Shown here piece after piece: positions 8,975 to 19,103 of a stretch of DNA of 64,000 nucleotides. Origin of the DNA: Pseudoduganella lutea (GTDB lineage: Bacteria; Pseudomonadota; Gammaproteobacteria; Burkholderiales; Burkholderiaceae_D). The first letter of the stretch is position 1; the number at the start of each line of letters is the position of its first letter. The position numbers and the translations under genes were made by a program. The stretch spans positions 3,472,001 through 3,536,000 of the forward strand of contig NZ_CP035913.1 of the NCBI RefSeq assembly GCF_004209755.1, in the 5' to 3' direction. The notes below the pieces were generated by a model. The model had not been told where the DNA came from. It did not search any database and saw only the letters and a program-made list of their open reading frames with translations.

Positions 8975-10801
8975 ATGCGTCGTTCCGCCTATTCTTCCGA
9001 ACCGCCCCCGCCCGGCCGCCCTGGCCGCAGCGATCTTGCCACCCTGAAAACGTTGCTCCCTTATTTATGGGTGTACAAGTGGCGGGTCGGCCTTGCCCTG
9101 CTGGCGCTGGTCGGCGCCAAGCTGGCCAACGTGGGCGTGCCGATCGTGATGAAGCACCTAGTCGATGCGATGACGCTCAAGCCGGGCGATCCGCGCGCGC
9201 TGCTGGTGCTGCCGGTCGGCTTGCTGGTCGTGTACGGCATACTGAGGCTGTCCACCACGCTGTTTACCGAGCTGCGCGAGTTCCTGTTTGCCCGTGTCAC
9301 GCAGCGCGCCGTGCGCACCATCGCGCTGCAGGTATTCCGGCACCTGCATGCGCTGTCGCTGCGCTTCCACCTGAACCGGCAGACCGGCGGCATGACGCGC
9401 GACATCGAGCGGGGCACGCGCGGCGTCGGCTCGCTGATTTCCTACACGCTGTTCAACATCCTGCCAACGCTGGTCGAGATCACGCTGGTGCTGGCCTATC
9501 TCGTCACCCACTACGACATCTGGTTCTCGGTGATCACGTTCAGCGCGCTGGTGCTTTATATCGTCTTTACCGTGACCGTCACGAACTGGCGCACGCATTT
9601 CCGGCGCACGATGAACGACCTTGACTCGAAGGCCAACACCAAGGCGATCGACTCCTTGCTGAACTATGAGACGGTCAAGTATTTCGGCAACGAGGAATAT
9701 GAAGCGAAACGCTACGACGAAGGCCTGAAGCACTACGAGTCGGCGGCGGTGCGTTCGCAAACATCGCTGTCCCTGCTGAACACGGGCCAGTCGGCCATCA
9801 TCGCCACCGCGGTCACGCTGATCATGTGGCGCGCCACGGTCGGCGTGGTCGACGGCACCATGACGCTGGGCGACCTCGTGCTGGTGAACTCCTTCATGAT
9901 CCAGCTGTATATCCCGCTCAACTTCCTGGGCGTGATCTACCGCGAAATCAAGCAGAGCCTGGCCGACATGGAACGCCTGTTCTCGCTGCTCGATGAAAAC
10001 CGCGAGGTGGCCGATGCGCCCGATGCGCAGCCGCTGGTCACGCAAGGCGCCCAGGTCAGGTTCTCCCACGTGGAGTTCAGCTACGAGCCGAAGCGGCAGA
10101 TCCTGTTCGATGTGGACTTCACGATCGCCGCCGGTACCACCACGGCCATCGTCGGCCACAGCGGTTCGGGCAAGTCCACGCTGTCGCGACTGCTGTTCCG
10201 CTTCTATGAAGTCGACAGTGGCGCGATCACGATCGACGGCCAGGACCTGCGCGCCGTCACGCAGGACTCGCTGCGCCACGCGATCGGCATCGTGCCGCAG
10301 GATACGGTGCTGTTCAACGACACGATCGAGTACAACATCGCCTACGGCAAGCCGGGGGCCACGCATGACGAGATCGTGGCCGTGGCGAAGGCGGCATCGA
10401 TCCACGAATTCATCGACAGCCTGCCGGACGGCTACCGCACGATGGTGGGAGAGCGCGGGCTGAAACTGTCCGGCGGCGAGAAGCAGCGCGTGGCCATTGC
10501 GCGCACCCTGCTGAAGAACCCGGCCATCCTCGTGTTCGACGAGGCCACCTCGGCGCTCGATTCGAAATCCGAGCAGGCGATCCAGGCACAGTTGAAGGAA
10601 ATCGCCAGGAACCGCACGACGATGGTGATCGCCCACCGCTTGTCCACCGTGGCCGACGCCCACCAGATCCTGGTGCTCGACCATGGCCGCATCGTCGAGC
10701 GCGGCAGCCATGCGGCGCTGCTGGCGGCGGACGGCCTGTATGCGCAGATGTGGGCGCGGCAGCAAGCCCGGGCCAATGCACCGGATGAAGCCGCCGCATA
10801 A
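8975..10801 (+). CDS. ATM1-type ABC exporter (fused permease and ATPase)
   Basis: A 608-residue half-transporter, acting as a homodimer in the inner membrane. A six-helix exporter domain (about residues 30-330) precedes an ATPase domain with Walker [10 protein letters not shown] (about 393), signature [10 protein letters not shown] (about 498) and Walker [13 protein letters not shown] (about 515). The permease contains the ATM1-like [11 protein letters not shown] block, so the best match is the ATM1/AtmA group that exports glutathione-bound sulfur or metal species. Two ATG codons are not needed to decide the start: [17 protein letters not shown] is a typical unstructured leader. The substrate is inferred from the family only. 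Confidence 0.9.
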   Translation: MRRSAYSSEPPPPGRPGRSDLATLKTLLPYLWVYKWRVGLALLALVGAKLANVGVPIVMKHLVDAMTLKPGDPRALLVLPVGLLVVYGILRLSTTLFTELREFLFARVTQRAVRTIALQVFRHLHALSLRFHLNRQTGGMTRDIERGTRGVGSLISYTLFNILPTLVEITLVLAYLVTHYDIWFSVITFSALVLYIVFTVTVTNWRTHFRRTMNDLDSKANTKAIDSLLNYETVKYFGNEEYEAKRYDEGLKHYESAAVRSQTSLSLLNTGQSAIIATAVTLIMWRATVGVVDGTMTLGDLVLVNSFMIQLYIPLNFLGVIYREIKQSLADMERLFSLLDENREVADAPDAQPLVTQGAQVRFSHVEFSYEPKRQILFDVDFTIAAGTTTAIVGHSGSGKSTLSRLLFRFYEVDSGAITIDGQDLRAVTQDSLRHAIGIVPQDTVLFNDTIEYNIAYGKPGATHDEIVAVAKAASIHEFIDSLPDGYRTMVGERGLKLSGGEKQRVAIARTLLKNPAILVFDEATSALDSKSEQAIQAQLKEIARNRTTMVIAHRLSTVADAHQILVLDHGRIVERGSHAALLAADGLYAQMWARQQARANAPDEAAA

Positions 10802-10817
10802 GCGTCGGCATTATTGA

Positions 10818-10837
10818 CAGTATTCCTGTGAATACTG
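10818..10837. promoter_or_regulatory. Perfect inverted repeat, possible activator site for the sigma-54 promoter
   Basis: CAGTATTC-CTGT-GAATACTG, a perfect 8+8 dyad with a 4-base spacer. Its centre is about 55 bases upstream of the -24 element of the candidate sigma-54 promoter, a plausible place for an enhancer-binding protein. It lacks a T-run, so it is unlikely to be the terminator of the ABC gene. Confidence 0.45.
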
Positions 10838-10879
10838 ATGACTGCGCAGTAAGCACCTGATACAAAACGGTTTCACTCC

Positions 10880-10897
10880 CTGGCCCGCAATTTGCCT
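10880..10897 (+). promoter_or_regulatory. Candidate sigma-54 (-24/-12) promoter
   Basis: CTGGCCCGCAATTTGCCT fits the RpoN consensus TGGCAC-N5-TTGC with one mismatch and exact spacing: GG at 10882-10883 and GC at 10894-10895. It lies about 50 bases before the PEP-CTERM gene start. Sigma-54 control of PEP-CTERM genes through the PrsK/PrsR system is established in related bacteria, which makes the match meaningful. Confidence 0.6.
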
Positions 10898-10945
10898 CCA
10901 TCAGGACGGGGCCGCAATGCATGCGGCCTGGTCGAGGGAGGTACC

Positions 10946-11476
10946 GTGCGATCAACACCGGTTGTTGCGCTTGCAGCACTGCTGGCCTGCCTGCCGGCGC
11001 GTGCGGTTGACGTCATCGACATCGGCTCCCATGCCCGATTGCCGGCTTATCTGCCGATCCTGCCCATCGGTTTTCCCGCCGAATCATTCGCGCCAGCGCC
11101 CATGGTGCTAGCACCCGGCTATTTCCCCGCGCCATTCACCAGCTATTTCCCCGGTTATTTTTCCTATTATTTTCCCGCTGATTTCTCGCCGTATTTCCCT
11201 TCTTATCCCCTACCATTCCCGGCCCCGCATCCACCCGTCCACACGCCCGGCGATGAACGGGGCGACGTGCCATCGGCCGCCGCGCTGACCGAGCTGGCCC
11301 TGATTGCCGGAGCGCAGGCCGCCACCGCCACGGTTGCCGAGCCCATGCCGGTGCCGGAACCGGTATCGGTGCTGATGCTGGCATGCGGTTTGTTGCTGAT
11401 GGTCCCTGGCGCCTGGGCCTCGCGCTGGTCGCGCCTGGGCGATACCGATTCATTGCTGCAACGGAGGTTTCCATGA
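10946..11476 (+). CDS. PEP-CTERM sorting-domain protein with YFP repeats
   Basis: Starting from GTG at 10946, which has GAGGGAGG just upstream, the product is 176 residues. An N-terminal signal peptide runs to about residue 20 (LPARA). The mature part holds a Pro/Tyr/Phe-rich segment with YFP at residues 59-61, 67-69, 75-77 and 83-85. The C-terminus has VPEP (about 136-139), a hydrophobic helix and basic residues (ASRWSR), i.e. a PEP-CTERM tail recognised by exosortase. An extra hydrophilic tail of about 14 residues follows the basic cluster, which is longer than usual. It is probably exported and anchored or released in the extracellular matrix. Its stop overlaps the next start (ATGA). No function is known for the repeat. 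Confidence 0.7.
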   Translation: MRSTPVVALAALLACLPARAVDVIDIGSHARLPAYLPILPIGFPAESFAPAPMVLAPGYFPAPFTSYFPGYFSYYFPADFSPYFPSYPLPFPAPHPPVHTPGDERGDVPSAAALTELALIAGAQAATATVAEPMPVPEPVSVLMLACGLLLMVPGAWASRWSRLGDTDSLLQRRFP

Positions 11477-12255
11477 GCGGTTTGACAACCGCCGCGCGCG
11501 CGGCACTTGGCGCACCTGGCGTCGACAACGTGGATGGGCAGGTCCACCTGCTGGTGCCCGTGGTGAATGTGGGCGACACGGCCCTGTCCGCACTCGAGGT
11601 GCATGGGGTCAAGCTGGGTGGTGCGGTGCGCCTCGGGCCGGTCGCATTTCCTGTCGTGCTGGGCATGCTGGAACGGTGCAGCGCGGCGAGCTTTACCGTG
11701 TGCTTCGCCGCCGGCGGACTGGCGCCGGGCCGGCGCTACCTGCTCACGCTGGCGGTCAGGTACGCGGTCGGCGGCGTGGTGCACGGCTTGCAGTTGAACC
11801 GCTATGTGCGGATACCGGCACCGACCCCGCGCATGGCCGCGCCGCTGCATGCCCGCGTCACCACCGTGCTGGCGCAAAATACGTGGCGCTACACGCTGCA
11901 CAACGACGAGGCGCCGGATTCCGGCCTGTACATCGCGTCGCTGGCGCTGATGATTTCCGCGCCGGTGATGATCACGGGCACGCCACCCGGGTGGCGCGGC
12001 GAAACGGATGGCATCAGCTATGTCTTCTGGCGCGCCGCCGACTACCTGCTTCCCTATCCGCACCACGTCATGCCCGGGCATGAACTGTCGGGCTTTCGTC
12101 TCAACAGCCCGCACACGTCGTCGCAGGCTTCGGCGGCGGCCATATCGAGCTGGAACCACGGCCTCGATGCGATCGGCCCCGTGCTCACCGCCGACGTCGA
12201 CGCCTGCTACGTGCCCACGCCCTATCGGGGCGCATCCGAACCGGGCCGCAAATAA
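11473..12255 (+). CDS. Unknown protein translationally coupled to the PEP-CTERM gene
   Basis: A 260-residue product if started at ATG 11473, which has ACGGAGG upstream and overlaps the stop of the preceding gene in an ATGA. I do not recognise the family. The N-terminal half (about 15-125) has alternating hydrophobic strands and a VNVGDTALSALEV motif like beta-sandwich domains of the CARDB/DUF11 kind. The C-terminal half (about 130-250) contains PPGW, SYVFW and a MPGHELSGF block, a pattern I associate with a second beta-rich domain. No signal peptide or membrane helix is visible, in contrast to its partner. The coupling suggests a stoichiometric role with the PEP-CTERM protein. Confidence 0.65.
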   Translation: MSGLTTAARAALGAPGVDNVDGQVHLLVPVVNVGDTALSALEVHGVKLGGAVRLGPVAFPVVLGMLERCSAASFTVCFAAGGLAPGRRYLLTLAVRYAVGGVVHGLQLNRYVRIPAPTPRMAAPLHARVTTVLAQNTWRYTLHNDEAPDSGLYIASLALMISAPVMITGTPPGWRGETDGISYVFWRAADYLLPYPHHVMPGHELSGFRLNSPHTSSQASAAAISSWNHGLDAIGPVLTADVDACYVPTPYRGASEPGRK

Positions 12256-12280
12256 AAAGGCCGGGCTGTCATGCCCGGCC
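12254..12280 (-). terminator. Intrinsic terminator of the symporter gene
   Basis: On the minus strand, GGCCGGGC-ATGACA-GCCCGGCC followed by TTTTT. It serves the minus-strand symporter gene that ends at 12333 and lies just beyond the convergent unknown gene. Confidence 0.8.
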
Positions 12281-12332
12281 CCGTTACAGGATTGCGTCGC
12301 GGTTCAGGTCGGCGCCATCAAGGTCCGCACCA

Positions 12333-13595
12333 TCAGGCCAGTGGCTCGAGGGCGGGATCCTTATCCTTCGAAGGATGGGTCAATTCGCCTTCCCACTTGG
12401 CCACCACGGCGGTCGCGATGCTGTTGCCGATCACGTTCGTGGCGGAACGGGCCATGTCCAGGAAGTGGTCGATCGACAGCAGCAGCACCAATCCCGCCTC
12501 CGGGATATTGAACTGCGACAGCGTGGCGGCAATCACCACCAGCGAGGCGCGCGGCACACCGGCCATGCCTTTCGACGTCAGCATCAGCACGGCCATCATC
12601 GTCATCTGCGTGCCCAGCGAGAGCTCGATGCCGTAGGCCTGGGCGATGAACACGGCGGCAAACGTGCAGTACATCATCGAGCCATCGAGATTGAACGAGT
12701 AGCCGATCGGCAGCACGAACGCGGCGATCCGGTTGCGCACGCCGAAGCGCTCCAGGCCTTCCAGCGTTTTCGGGAATGCCGCCTCGGACGACGCGGTGGA
12801 AAACGCGAGGATCGTCGGGCCACGCACTTCGGTCAGCAGCTCGAAGATGCGCTTGCCCAGGAAGACGAAGCCAGCAAGGATCAGCAGGCCCCACAGCACG
12901 GCGATGCCGAAGTAGAACTCGGCCATGAAGACACCGTAGGTCTTCAGAACGATCAGGCCTTCCTTGGCGATGATGCCGGAAACGGCGGCGAACACGGCGA
13001 TCGGCGCGAACTGCATCACGTAGCCCGTGACCTTCAGCATCACGTGGGCCACGCCGTCGATCGCGTCCACCATCGGTTCGGCCTTCTTGCCTACGGCGGC
13101 GGCGCCCAGGCCGAAGAACAGCGAGAACACCACGATCTGCAGGATCTCGTTCTTCGCCATGCCATCCACGATCGAGGAGGGGATCAGGTGGGTGATGAAG
13201 TCCTTCAGCGTCAGGCTGCTGGTGGCCAGGTTGGTCACGTGGGCCGCAGTGTCCAGCGTGCCTTTCAGCGCGTCGCCGGGGCGGAAGATATTCACGAGCA
13301 CGAGGCCCAGCGCCAGCGACATCACCGAGGCGCCAAAGAACCAGGCAAGCGACTTGATACCTATGCGGCCAACTTCACTGGCATCACCCATGCGCGCGAT
13401 GCCCACCACCAGCGTGGAGAACACCAGTGGCGCGATGATCATCTTGATCAGCCGGAGGAACATGGTCGTGATCAGCGACATCGCTTCCGAGTACGATGTC
13501 GGCGTCTCCATCGTGGTGTTCAGGATATAGCCAACCACGATCCCCAGTGCCAGTGCCACCAGGATCCAGGTGGTCAGGCGATTCTTTTTCTCCAT
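12333..13595 (-). CDS. Dicarboxylate/amino acid:cation symporter (DAACS family)
   Basis: A 420-residue secondary transporter of the glutamate/C4-dicarboxylate family. It has the family hallmarks in order: N-terminal helices, the serine-rich re-entrant loop STASSEAAFPKTLE (about 270-285), the SFNLDGSMMY helix (about 307-316) and the helix ending DHFLDMARSATNVIGNS (about 380-395) that carries substrate-binding Asp, Arg and Asn. It imports glutamate, aspartate or a C4-dicarboxylate with Na+ or H+; sequence alone does not choose between GltP and DctA. It is divergent from a GlnQ-type ATPase gene across 154 bases, so both may serve amino-acid uptake. Confidence 0.9.
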   Translation of the reverse strand: MEKKNRLTTWILVALALGIVVGYILNTTMETPTSYSEAMSLITTMFLRLIKMIIAPLVFSTLVVGIARMGDASEVGRIGIKSLAWFFGASVMSLALGLVLVNIFRPGDALKGTLDTAAHVTNLATSSLTLKDFITHLIPSSIVDGMAKNEILQIVVFSLFFGLGAAAVGKKAEPMVDAIDGVAHVMLKVTGYVMQFAPIAVFAAVSGIIAKEGLIVLKTYGVFMAEFYFGIAVLWGLLILAGFVFLGKRIFELLTEVRGPTILAFSTASSEAAFPKTLEGLERFGVRNRIAAFVLPIGYSFNLDGSMMYCTFAAVFIAQAYGIELSLGTQMTMMAVLMLTSKGMAGVPRASLVVIAATLSQFNIPEAGLVLLLSIDHFLDMARSATNVIGNSIATAVVAKWEGELTHPSKDKDPALEPLA

Positions 13596-13663
13596 GAGCG
13601 GTGTCTCTCCATGCTGGGCGCGCGGCGGCGGGTTGCGCGCCGGTGCCGGGGTTTGCCGTAAAA

Positions 13664-13676
13664 TGATTAATTATCA
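13664..13676. promoter_or_regulatory. AT-rich palindrome between the symporter and the ABC ATPase
   Basis: TGATTAATTATCA is a near-perfect dyad in an otherwise GC-rich divergent gap. It could hold the -10 region or an operator shared by the divergent genes. No regulator match is claimed. Confidence 0.3.
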
Positions 13677-13749
13677 GGCATTTGTTAGAAAAGTTTCGCG
13701 CAGTATCCTTGGGGCATTCAACACTGTCAAGCAGGCTTTGGGCGCACGA

Positions 13750-14481
<732 letters not shown>

Positions 14482-14572
14482 CGGACGAGGCGGCAACCCG
14501 GTGCCGGCGAGCTCCCGCCGGATGCGGCTTGCAAGGGGGTAGAATATCGCATCCGTTTTTCGAGACTTGCCA

Positions 14573-15622
14573 ATGTCCACCTTCGACGCCCCTTCTTCCC
14601 TGACCATCATCCGCCCGGACGACTGGCACCTGCACCTGCGCGACGGCGCCACCATGGCCAGCGTGCTGCCGCACAGCGCGCGCCAGTTCGGCCGCGCCAT
14701 CGTGATGCCGAACCTGAAGCCGCCCGTGACCACGGTCGCCCAGGCCGCCGCCTACCGCGACCGCATCCTGGCCGCACTGCCGGCCGGGCTGTCGTTCGAA
14801 CCGCTGATGACGCTTTATCTCACCAACAACACGTCGCCGGACGAGATCCGCCGCGCCGCCGAGTCCGATTTCGTGCATGCCGTGAAGCTGTACCCGGCCG
14901 GCGCGACCACCAATTCCGACGCCGGCGTCACCGACCTGGCCAATTGCTACAAGGTGCTCGAAGTGATGCAGGAAACCGGCTTGCCGTTCCTCGTGCACGG
15001 CGAAGTCACCGATGGCGACATCGACCTGTTCGACCGCGAAGCCGTGTTCATCGAGCGCGTGATGCGCCCGCTGCGCAAGAATTTCCCGGCGCTGAACGTG
15101 GTGTTCGAGCACATCACCACCAAGGACGCCGCGCAGTACGTGGCCGAGGCCGAAGGCCCGATCGCCGCCACGATCACGGCGCACCACTTGCTGTACAACC
15201 GCAACGAGATCTTCAAGGGCGGCATCCGCCCCCATTACTACTGCCTGCCCGTGCTCAAGCGCGAGGAACACCGCCTGGCGCTGGTGACGGCCGCCACCAG
15301 CGGCGACGAGCGCTTCTTCCTCGGCACCGATTCGGCGCCGCATGCGCAAGGCGCCAAGGAAGCCGCCTGCGGCTGCGCCGGCTGCTACACCGCGCTGCAT
15401 GCGATGGAGCTGTACACGGAAGCATTCGAACGCGCGGGCGCGCTCGACAAGCTCGAAGCATTCGCCAGCCTGAACGGCCCGGCGTTCTACGGCCTGCCGC
15501 CGAACGAAGGCACGATCACGTTGAACCGCGAGCAATGGACGCTCCCGCAAACCCTGCCGCTCGGCGAGCAGGAGGTCGTGCCGCTGAATGCCGGCGAAAC
15601 CATCAACTGGCGCATGGCGTAA
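14573..15622 (+). CDS. pyrC: Dihydroorotase
   Basis: A 349-residue class II dihydroorotase, which cyclises N-carbamoyl-aspartate to dihydroorotate in pyrimidine synthesis. The zinc-binding motif HLHLRDG (about 18-24), the lysine that is carbamylated ([15 protein letters not shown], about 103-117), the histidines of LVHGEV and FEHITT, and the catalytic [13 protein letters not shown] block (about 250) are intact. ATG 14573 is preferred over a TTG six bases earlier. The 3' neighbour starts four bases after the stop. Confidence 0.95.
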   Translation: MSTFDAPSSLTIIRPDDWHLHLRDGATMASVLPHSARQFGRAIVMPNLKPPVTTVAQAAAYRDRILAALPAGLSFEPLMTLYLTNNTSPDEIRRAAESDFVHAVKLYPAGATTNSDAGVTDLANCYKVLEVMQETGLPFLVHGEVTDGDIDLFDREAVFIERVMRPLRKNFPALNVVFEHITTKDAAQYVAEAEGPIAATITAHHLLYNRNEIFKGGIRPHYYCLPVLKREEHRLALVTAATSGDERFFLGTDSAPHAQGAKEAACGCAGCYTALHAMELYTEAFERAGALDKLEAFASLNGPAFYGLPPNEGTITLNREQWTLPQTLPLGEQEVVPLNAGETINWRMA

Positions 15623-15625
15623 TCG

Positions 15626-16441
15626 GTGCTGCCTCCGGTCGACTGGTCGTGTCCGTGGTATGACGCGGTGCGCCCGGCGGCGCAGTCCGCCGGTGCCACC
15701 CATGCGGACGCCGATGTCATCGGTACCTTCAGCGCCCGCGCCGCGGTGCTGGGCCTCGTCAACCACGCCGGCCTGCCGATCCGGTTCGTGCCGCAGGCCG
15801 CGCTCCCCGAGGGCGCGGCCTATGAAGAGCACATCGGTGCCACCGGCTGCGTCCCCACGCGCGACAACCTGCACGATTTCTTCAATGGCCTCGTGTGGCT
15901 GAGTTTTCCGCTGGTAAAGCGCGAACTGAATGCCCTGCAGGCGGCGCAGATCGCCCGCGACGGCATCCGCGCCGAACGGGGCCCCGCGCGCGATGCGGCC
16001 ACGCTGTTCGACGAGAACGCCGCGCTGCTCGTGGTACGGGACAATGCGGAAGGCGCGGCGCTGGCCGACGCGCTGCGCAACCACCGCTGGCGCGAGGCGT
16101 TCGTCGAGCGCGCCGCCATGTTCGGGGCGCAGGCGCAGGTCTGGCTGTTCGGCCACGCGCTGATGGAAAAGCTGATAGCGCCCTACAAGGCCATCACCGC
16201 GCACACCCTGGTCGTGGCCGCGCCGGCAGCGTATTTCGCACTGCCGCGCGGAGAGCAGCAGGCATGGATCGATGCCCATGTTGCTGAGCGGCTGCGCGGG
16301 GCAGGGTTGCGCAAGGCCGATTTCACGCCGCTACCGGTACTGGGCATTCCCGGCTGGTGGGCGGCGCAGGACGACGCTTTTTATGACGACACCACCGTGT
16401 TCCGTCCCAGGCGGAACGCATCCACTCTGGAGAAACCATGA
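15626..16441 (+). CDS. DUF3025 family protein
   Basis: A 271-residue protein of the DUF3025 family, recognised from the segments THADADVIGTFSARA, PTRDNLHDFFNGLVWLSFP (about 70-90) and a C-terminal PLPVLGIPGWW. The function is unknown; the family is found widely in beta- and gammaproteobacteria, often by housekeeping genes. The start is a GTG four bases downstream of pyrC. The end overlaps the next start (ATGA), so pyrC, this gene and the oxidoreductase probably form an operon. Confidence 0.8.
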   Translation: MLPPVDWSCPWYDAVRPAAQSAGATHADADVIGTFSARAAVLGLVNHAGLPIRFVPQAALPEGAAYEEHIGATGCVPTRDNLHDFFNGLVWLSFPLVKRELNALQAAQIARDGIRAERGPARDAATLFDENAALLVVRDNAEGAALADALRNHRWREAFVERAAMFGAQAQVWLFGHALMEKLIAPYKAITAHTLVVAAPAAYFALPRGEQQAWIDAHVAERLRGAGLRKADFTPLPVLGIPGWWAAQDDAFYDDTTVFRPRRNASTLEKP

Positions 16442-17436
16442 CAGTACGAACGATTCGCTGGGGTATCCTCGGCACGGGCAAGATCGCCAAGGCCTTCGCC
16501 ACCGCGCTGAAGGAAACGCCGGATGCCGTGCTCGCGGCCGTTGCGTCGCGCAGTGTTGATAGCGCTACCGCGTTTGTCGGCGAACATGGCTCGCACGAAT
16601 TGACGAAGAGCCACGGCAGCTACCAGGCGCTGGCCGACGATCCGGATGTCGATGCGATCTACATCGCCACACCGCACCCGATGCACCGCGAGAACGCGCT
16701 GATGTGCCTGAACGCGGGCAAGCACGTGCTGGTCGAAAAGGCCTTCACCGTGAACCGGCGCGAAGCGCAAGACATCGTGGCGCTGGCGCGTGAGAAAAAA
16801 CTGTTCGCGATGGAAGCGATGTGGACCCGCTTCCAGCCTGCCGTGCTGGAAGCAAAGCGCATCGTGGCCAGTGGCGAGATCGGCACCGTGGCCACCGTGC
16901 AGGGCGATTTCGGTTTCGACGCGCCTGTCGATCCCGAGCACCGCCTGTTCAATCCCGCGCTGGGCGGCGGTTCGCTGCTGGACCTGGGTATCTATCCGCT
17001 GTCGATCGCCGCTTACTTCCTCGGCCCCGTGAAGTCGGTACAGGCTGTCGGCCAGCTTGCGCCCACGGGCGTGGATCTGCAATGCACGTTCGCGCTGCAG
17101 CACGAGAACGGTGGCCTGGCGGCCTGCACTGCCAGTTTGGCGGCGCGCACCCCGGGCGAATTCACGATCAGCGGCAGCAAGGGCTTCGTGCGCCTGCACG
17201 GCCGCTTCCACAACACGGAAGAAGTGACGGTGGAACTCGATGATGGCAATCGCCGCACGGTGCGCAAGCCGCGCATCGGCAATGGCTATGCGCATGAAAT
17301 CATCGAAGTGAATCGCTGCCTGCGGGCAGGGCTGACGGAAAGCCCGGTGATGCCGCTGGATGAAACGCTGGCGCTGATGGGGGTGCTGGACGAGATCCGG
17401 CGGCAGATCGGCGTCGCCTACGACGCCGACCGTTGA
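16438..17436 (+). CDS. Gfo/Idh/MocA family oxidoreductase
   Basis: A 332-residue NAD(P)-dependent dehydrogenase. The Rossmann motif is GILGTGKIAKAF (about 9-20), the usual E-K-P dyad appears as VEKAFTVN (about 99-106, with Ala in place of Pro), and the C-terminal alpha/beta domain carries GGSLLDLGIYPLS (about 178-190). Members oxidise or reduce sugars, inositols or trans-dihydrodiols; the closest overall layout is the dihydrodiol/xylose dehydrogenase branch. The start is coupled to the DUF3025 stop. The stop abuts the stop of the convergent mini-gene. Confidence 0.85.
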   Translation: MTVRTIRWGILGTGKIAKAFATALKETPDAVLAAVASRSVDSATAFVGEHGSHELTKSHGSYQALADDPDVDAIYIATPHPMHRENALMCLNAGKHVLVEKAFTVNRREAQDIVALAREKKLFAMEAMWTRFQPAVLEAKRIVASGEIGTVATVQGDFGFDAPVDPEHRLFNPALGGGSLLDLGIYPLSIAAYFLGPVKSVQAVGQLAPTGVDLQCTFALQHENGGLAACTASLAARTPGEFTISGSKGFVRLHGRFHNTEEVTVELDDGNRRTVRKPRIGNGYAHEIIEVNRCLRAGLTESPVMPLDETLALMGVLDEIRRQIGVAYDADR

Positions 17437-17727
17437 TCAGCGAACGAGGTTGTCGACGCGGCGCTTGCGGGGCAGCAGCAGGACGCCGGCGCCGACCAGC
17501 AGCATCGACCAGCTCGACGTTTCCGTGAGCACTGGTTCGGCCTTGTCGGCGGTCTTCGCGGCCGGGGCGGCAACGCCTTGGCCAACGGAGGCCTCGGTCG
17601 ATGTGGCGCCCGGTGCCAGGACACTGGTTTGAGCCAATGAACCGGCAACTTCCACCGCGGCGGAAGCCGTCGCGTTTACACCAAATGCAAGAGATGCGAT
17701 TACGAAATATTTTTTGATATTGATCAT
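17437..17727 (-). CDS. Small exported protein with a PEP-CTERM-like tail lacking the PEP triplet
   Basis: A 96-residue product: signal peptide (residues 1 to about 23, ending ATASA), a short Ala/Thr/Val-rich body, and a C-terminus with SSWSMLLVGAGVLLL followed by PRKRR. That arrangement copies a PEP-CTERM tail (short motif, helix, basic end), but where PEP is expected it reads LTETSSW. It may be a variant exosortase substrate, a decayed one, or simply a C-terminally anchored small protein. The body has no recognisable domain. The gene lies tail to tail with the oxidoreductase. Confidence 0.6.
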   Translation of the reverse strand: MINIKKYFVIASLAFGVNATASAAVEVAGSLAQTSVLAPGATSTEASVGQGVAAPAAKTADKAEPVLTETSSWSMLLVGAGVLLLPRKRRVDNLVR

Positions 17728-17875
17728 GTATTTGCAGAAAAGTCCAGATTGTTTGGCATTCTAATGTTGCTAACGATTCAATACAACGACTTTATTCATT
17801 GAAGCTTATACATGTTGCTGCAATGCAGCACATCGCACCTGCGTTACACTGTTCCATCATCCAGAAAGGCCTGCC

Positions 17876-19093
17876 ATGTCCAACCCGGCGCGTACCCTCG
17901 ACCTGAAAACGATCCTGCTTGCCACCGGTGTCGTCCTGACGCTGGCGATGGGCGTGCGGCACGGTTTCGGTTTCTGGATGCAGCCCATTTCGCAGGCCAA
18001 CGGCTGGAGCCGCGAAACGTATTCGCTGGCGATGGCGCTGCAAAACCTGTTGTGGGGCGCCTTCGGGCCGTTCGCCGGCATGGTGGCGGACCGCTGGGGC
18101 ACCATGCGCGTGGTGCTGGTCGGTGCGTTCGCCTACATGGCCGGGCTGGCATGGATGGCCACCGTCACGGACGCCACGCTGTTCATCGCCGGTTCCGGCA
18201 TCCTGATCGGGCTGGGTCTGGCCTGCACGGGGTTCGGCGCCGTCAGCGGCATCATCGGCCGTGCTGCACCGCCAGAAAAGCGCTCCTGGGCGTTCGGCAT
18301 TTCCGGCGCCGCCAGCTCGTTTGGCCAGTTCCTGCTGATGCCGATCGAGCAGACGATGATTTCCCAGGCGGGGTGGCAGAACGCGCTGTACCTGCTGGCC
18401 GCGATCGTCGTGTTCCTGATGGTGCCGATGGCATTCCGGTTGCGTGAACCGGTGGCCCAGGTGGCCGCCGGCCCGCGGCAGGGCATCCGCGAAGCGCTGG
18501 GCGAGGCGCTCGGCAACCGCTCGTTCCTGCTGCTGGTGGCGGGCTACTTCGTGTGCGGCTTCCAGCTCGTGTTCATCGGCGTGCACATGCCGGCTTACCT
18601 GAGGGACCAGGGGCTGGCCGATCCCAAGGTGGCCGTCATCGCACTGGCGCTGATCGGCCTGTTCAACATCTTCGGCTCCTACTGGGCGGGCAAGCTGGGC
18701 GGCAGGCTGCCGAAGCGCTACCTGCTGTCGGTCATCTACTTTTCCCGCGCGGCCGTGATCGCCCTGTTCCTCGCGGTACCGCTGTCGCCACTGTCGGTGT
18801 ACCTGTTCGCGGCGGCCATGGGCGTGCTGTGGCTGTCCACGGTGCCGCTGACGAACGGCATCATTGCCGGCGTGTTCGGGCTGTCGCACATGTCGATGCT
18901 GGCCGGCGTGGTGTTCTTTTCGCACCAGGTCGGCAGCTTCCTCGGCGTCTGGCTGGCTGGCTACCTGTTCGACCTGCAGGGCAGTTATGACCTCGTGTGG
19001 GCCATCGCCATCGGCCTGGGGATCATGGCCGGCCTGGCCAACCTGCCGATCGACGAGCGGGCGCTGGTGCGCCCGCACCTGAAGGTGGCGTAA
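17876..19093 (+). CDS. MFS transporter, oxalate/formate-antiporter-like
   Basis: A 405-residue, 12-helix major facilitator. The N-terminal half has GFGFWMQPISQANGWSRETYS (helix 1 and following loop, about 25-45) and the MFS loop 2-3 motif MVADRWGTMRVV (about 68-79). Helix spacing and the GWSR motif resemble the OFA/monocarboxylate group, so an organic acid is the likely substrate; this is inference. ATG 17876 follows GAAAGG. A 43-residue membrane peptide starts ten bases after its stop with a strong ribosome site and probably belongs to the same transcript. Confidence 0.87.
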   Translation: MSNPARTLDLKTILLATGVVLTLAMGVRHGFGFWMQPISQANGWSRETYSLAMALQNLLWGAFGPFAGMVADRWGTMRVVLVGAFAYMAGLAWMATVTDATLFIAGSGILIGLGLACTGFGAVSGIIGRAAPPEKRSWAFGISGAASSFGQFLLMPIEQTMISQAGWQNALYLLAAIVVFLMVPMAFRLREPVAQVAAGPRQGIREALGEALGNRSFLLLVAGYFVCGFQLVFIGVHMPAYLRDQGLADPKVAVIALALIGLFNIFGSYWAGKLGGRLPKRYLLSVIYFSRAAVIALFLAVPLSPLSVYLFAAAMGVLWLSTVPLTNGIIAGVFGLSHMSMLAGVVFFSHQVGSFLGVWLAGYLFDLQGSYDLVWAIAIGLGIMAGLANLPIDERALVRPHLKVA

Positions 19094-19103
19094 GGAGGCG
19101 GAA

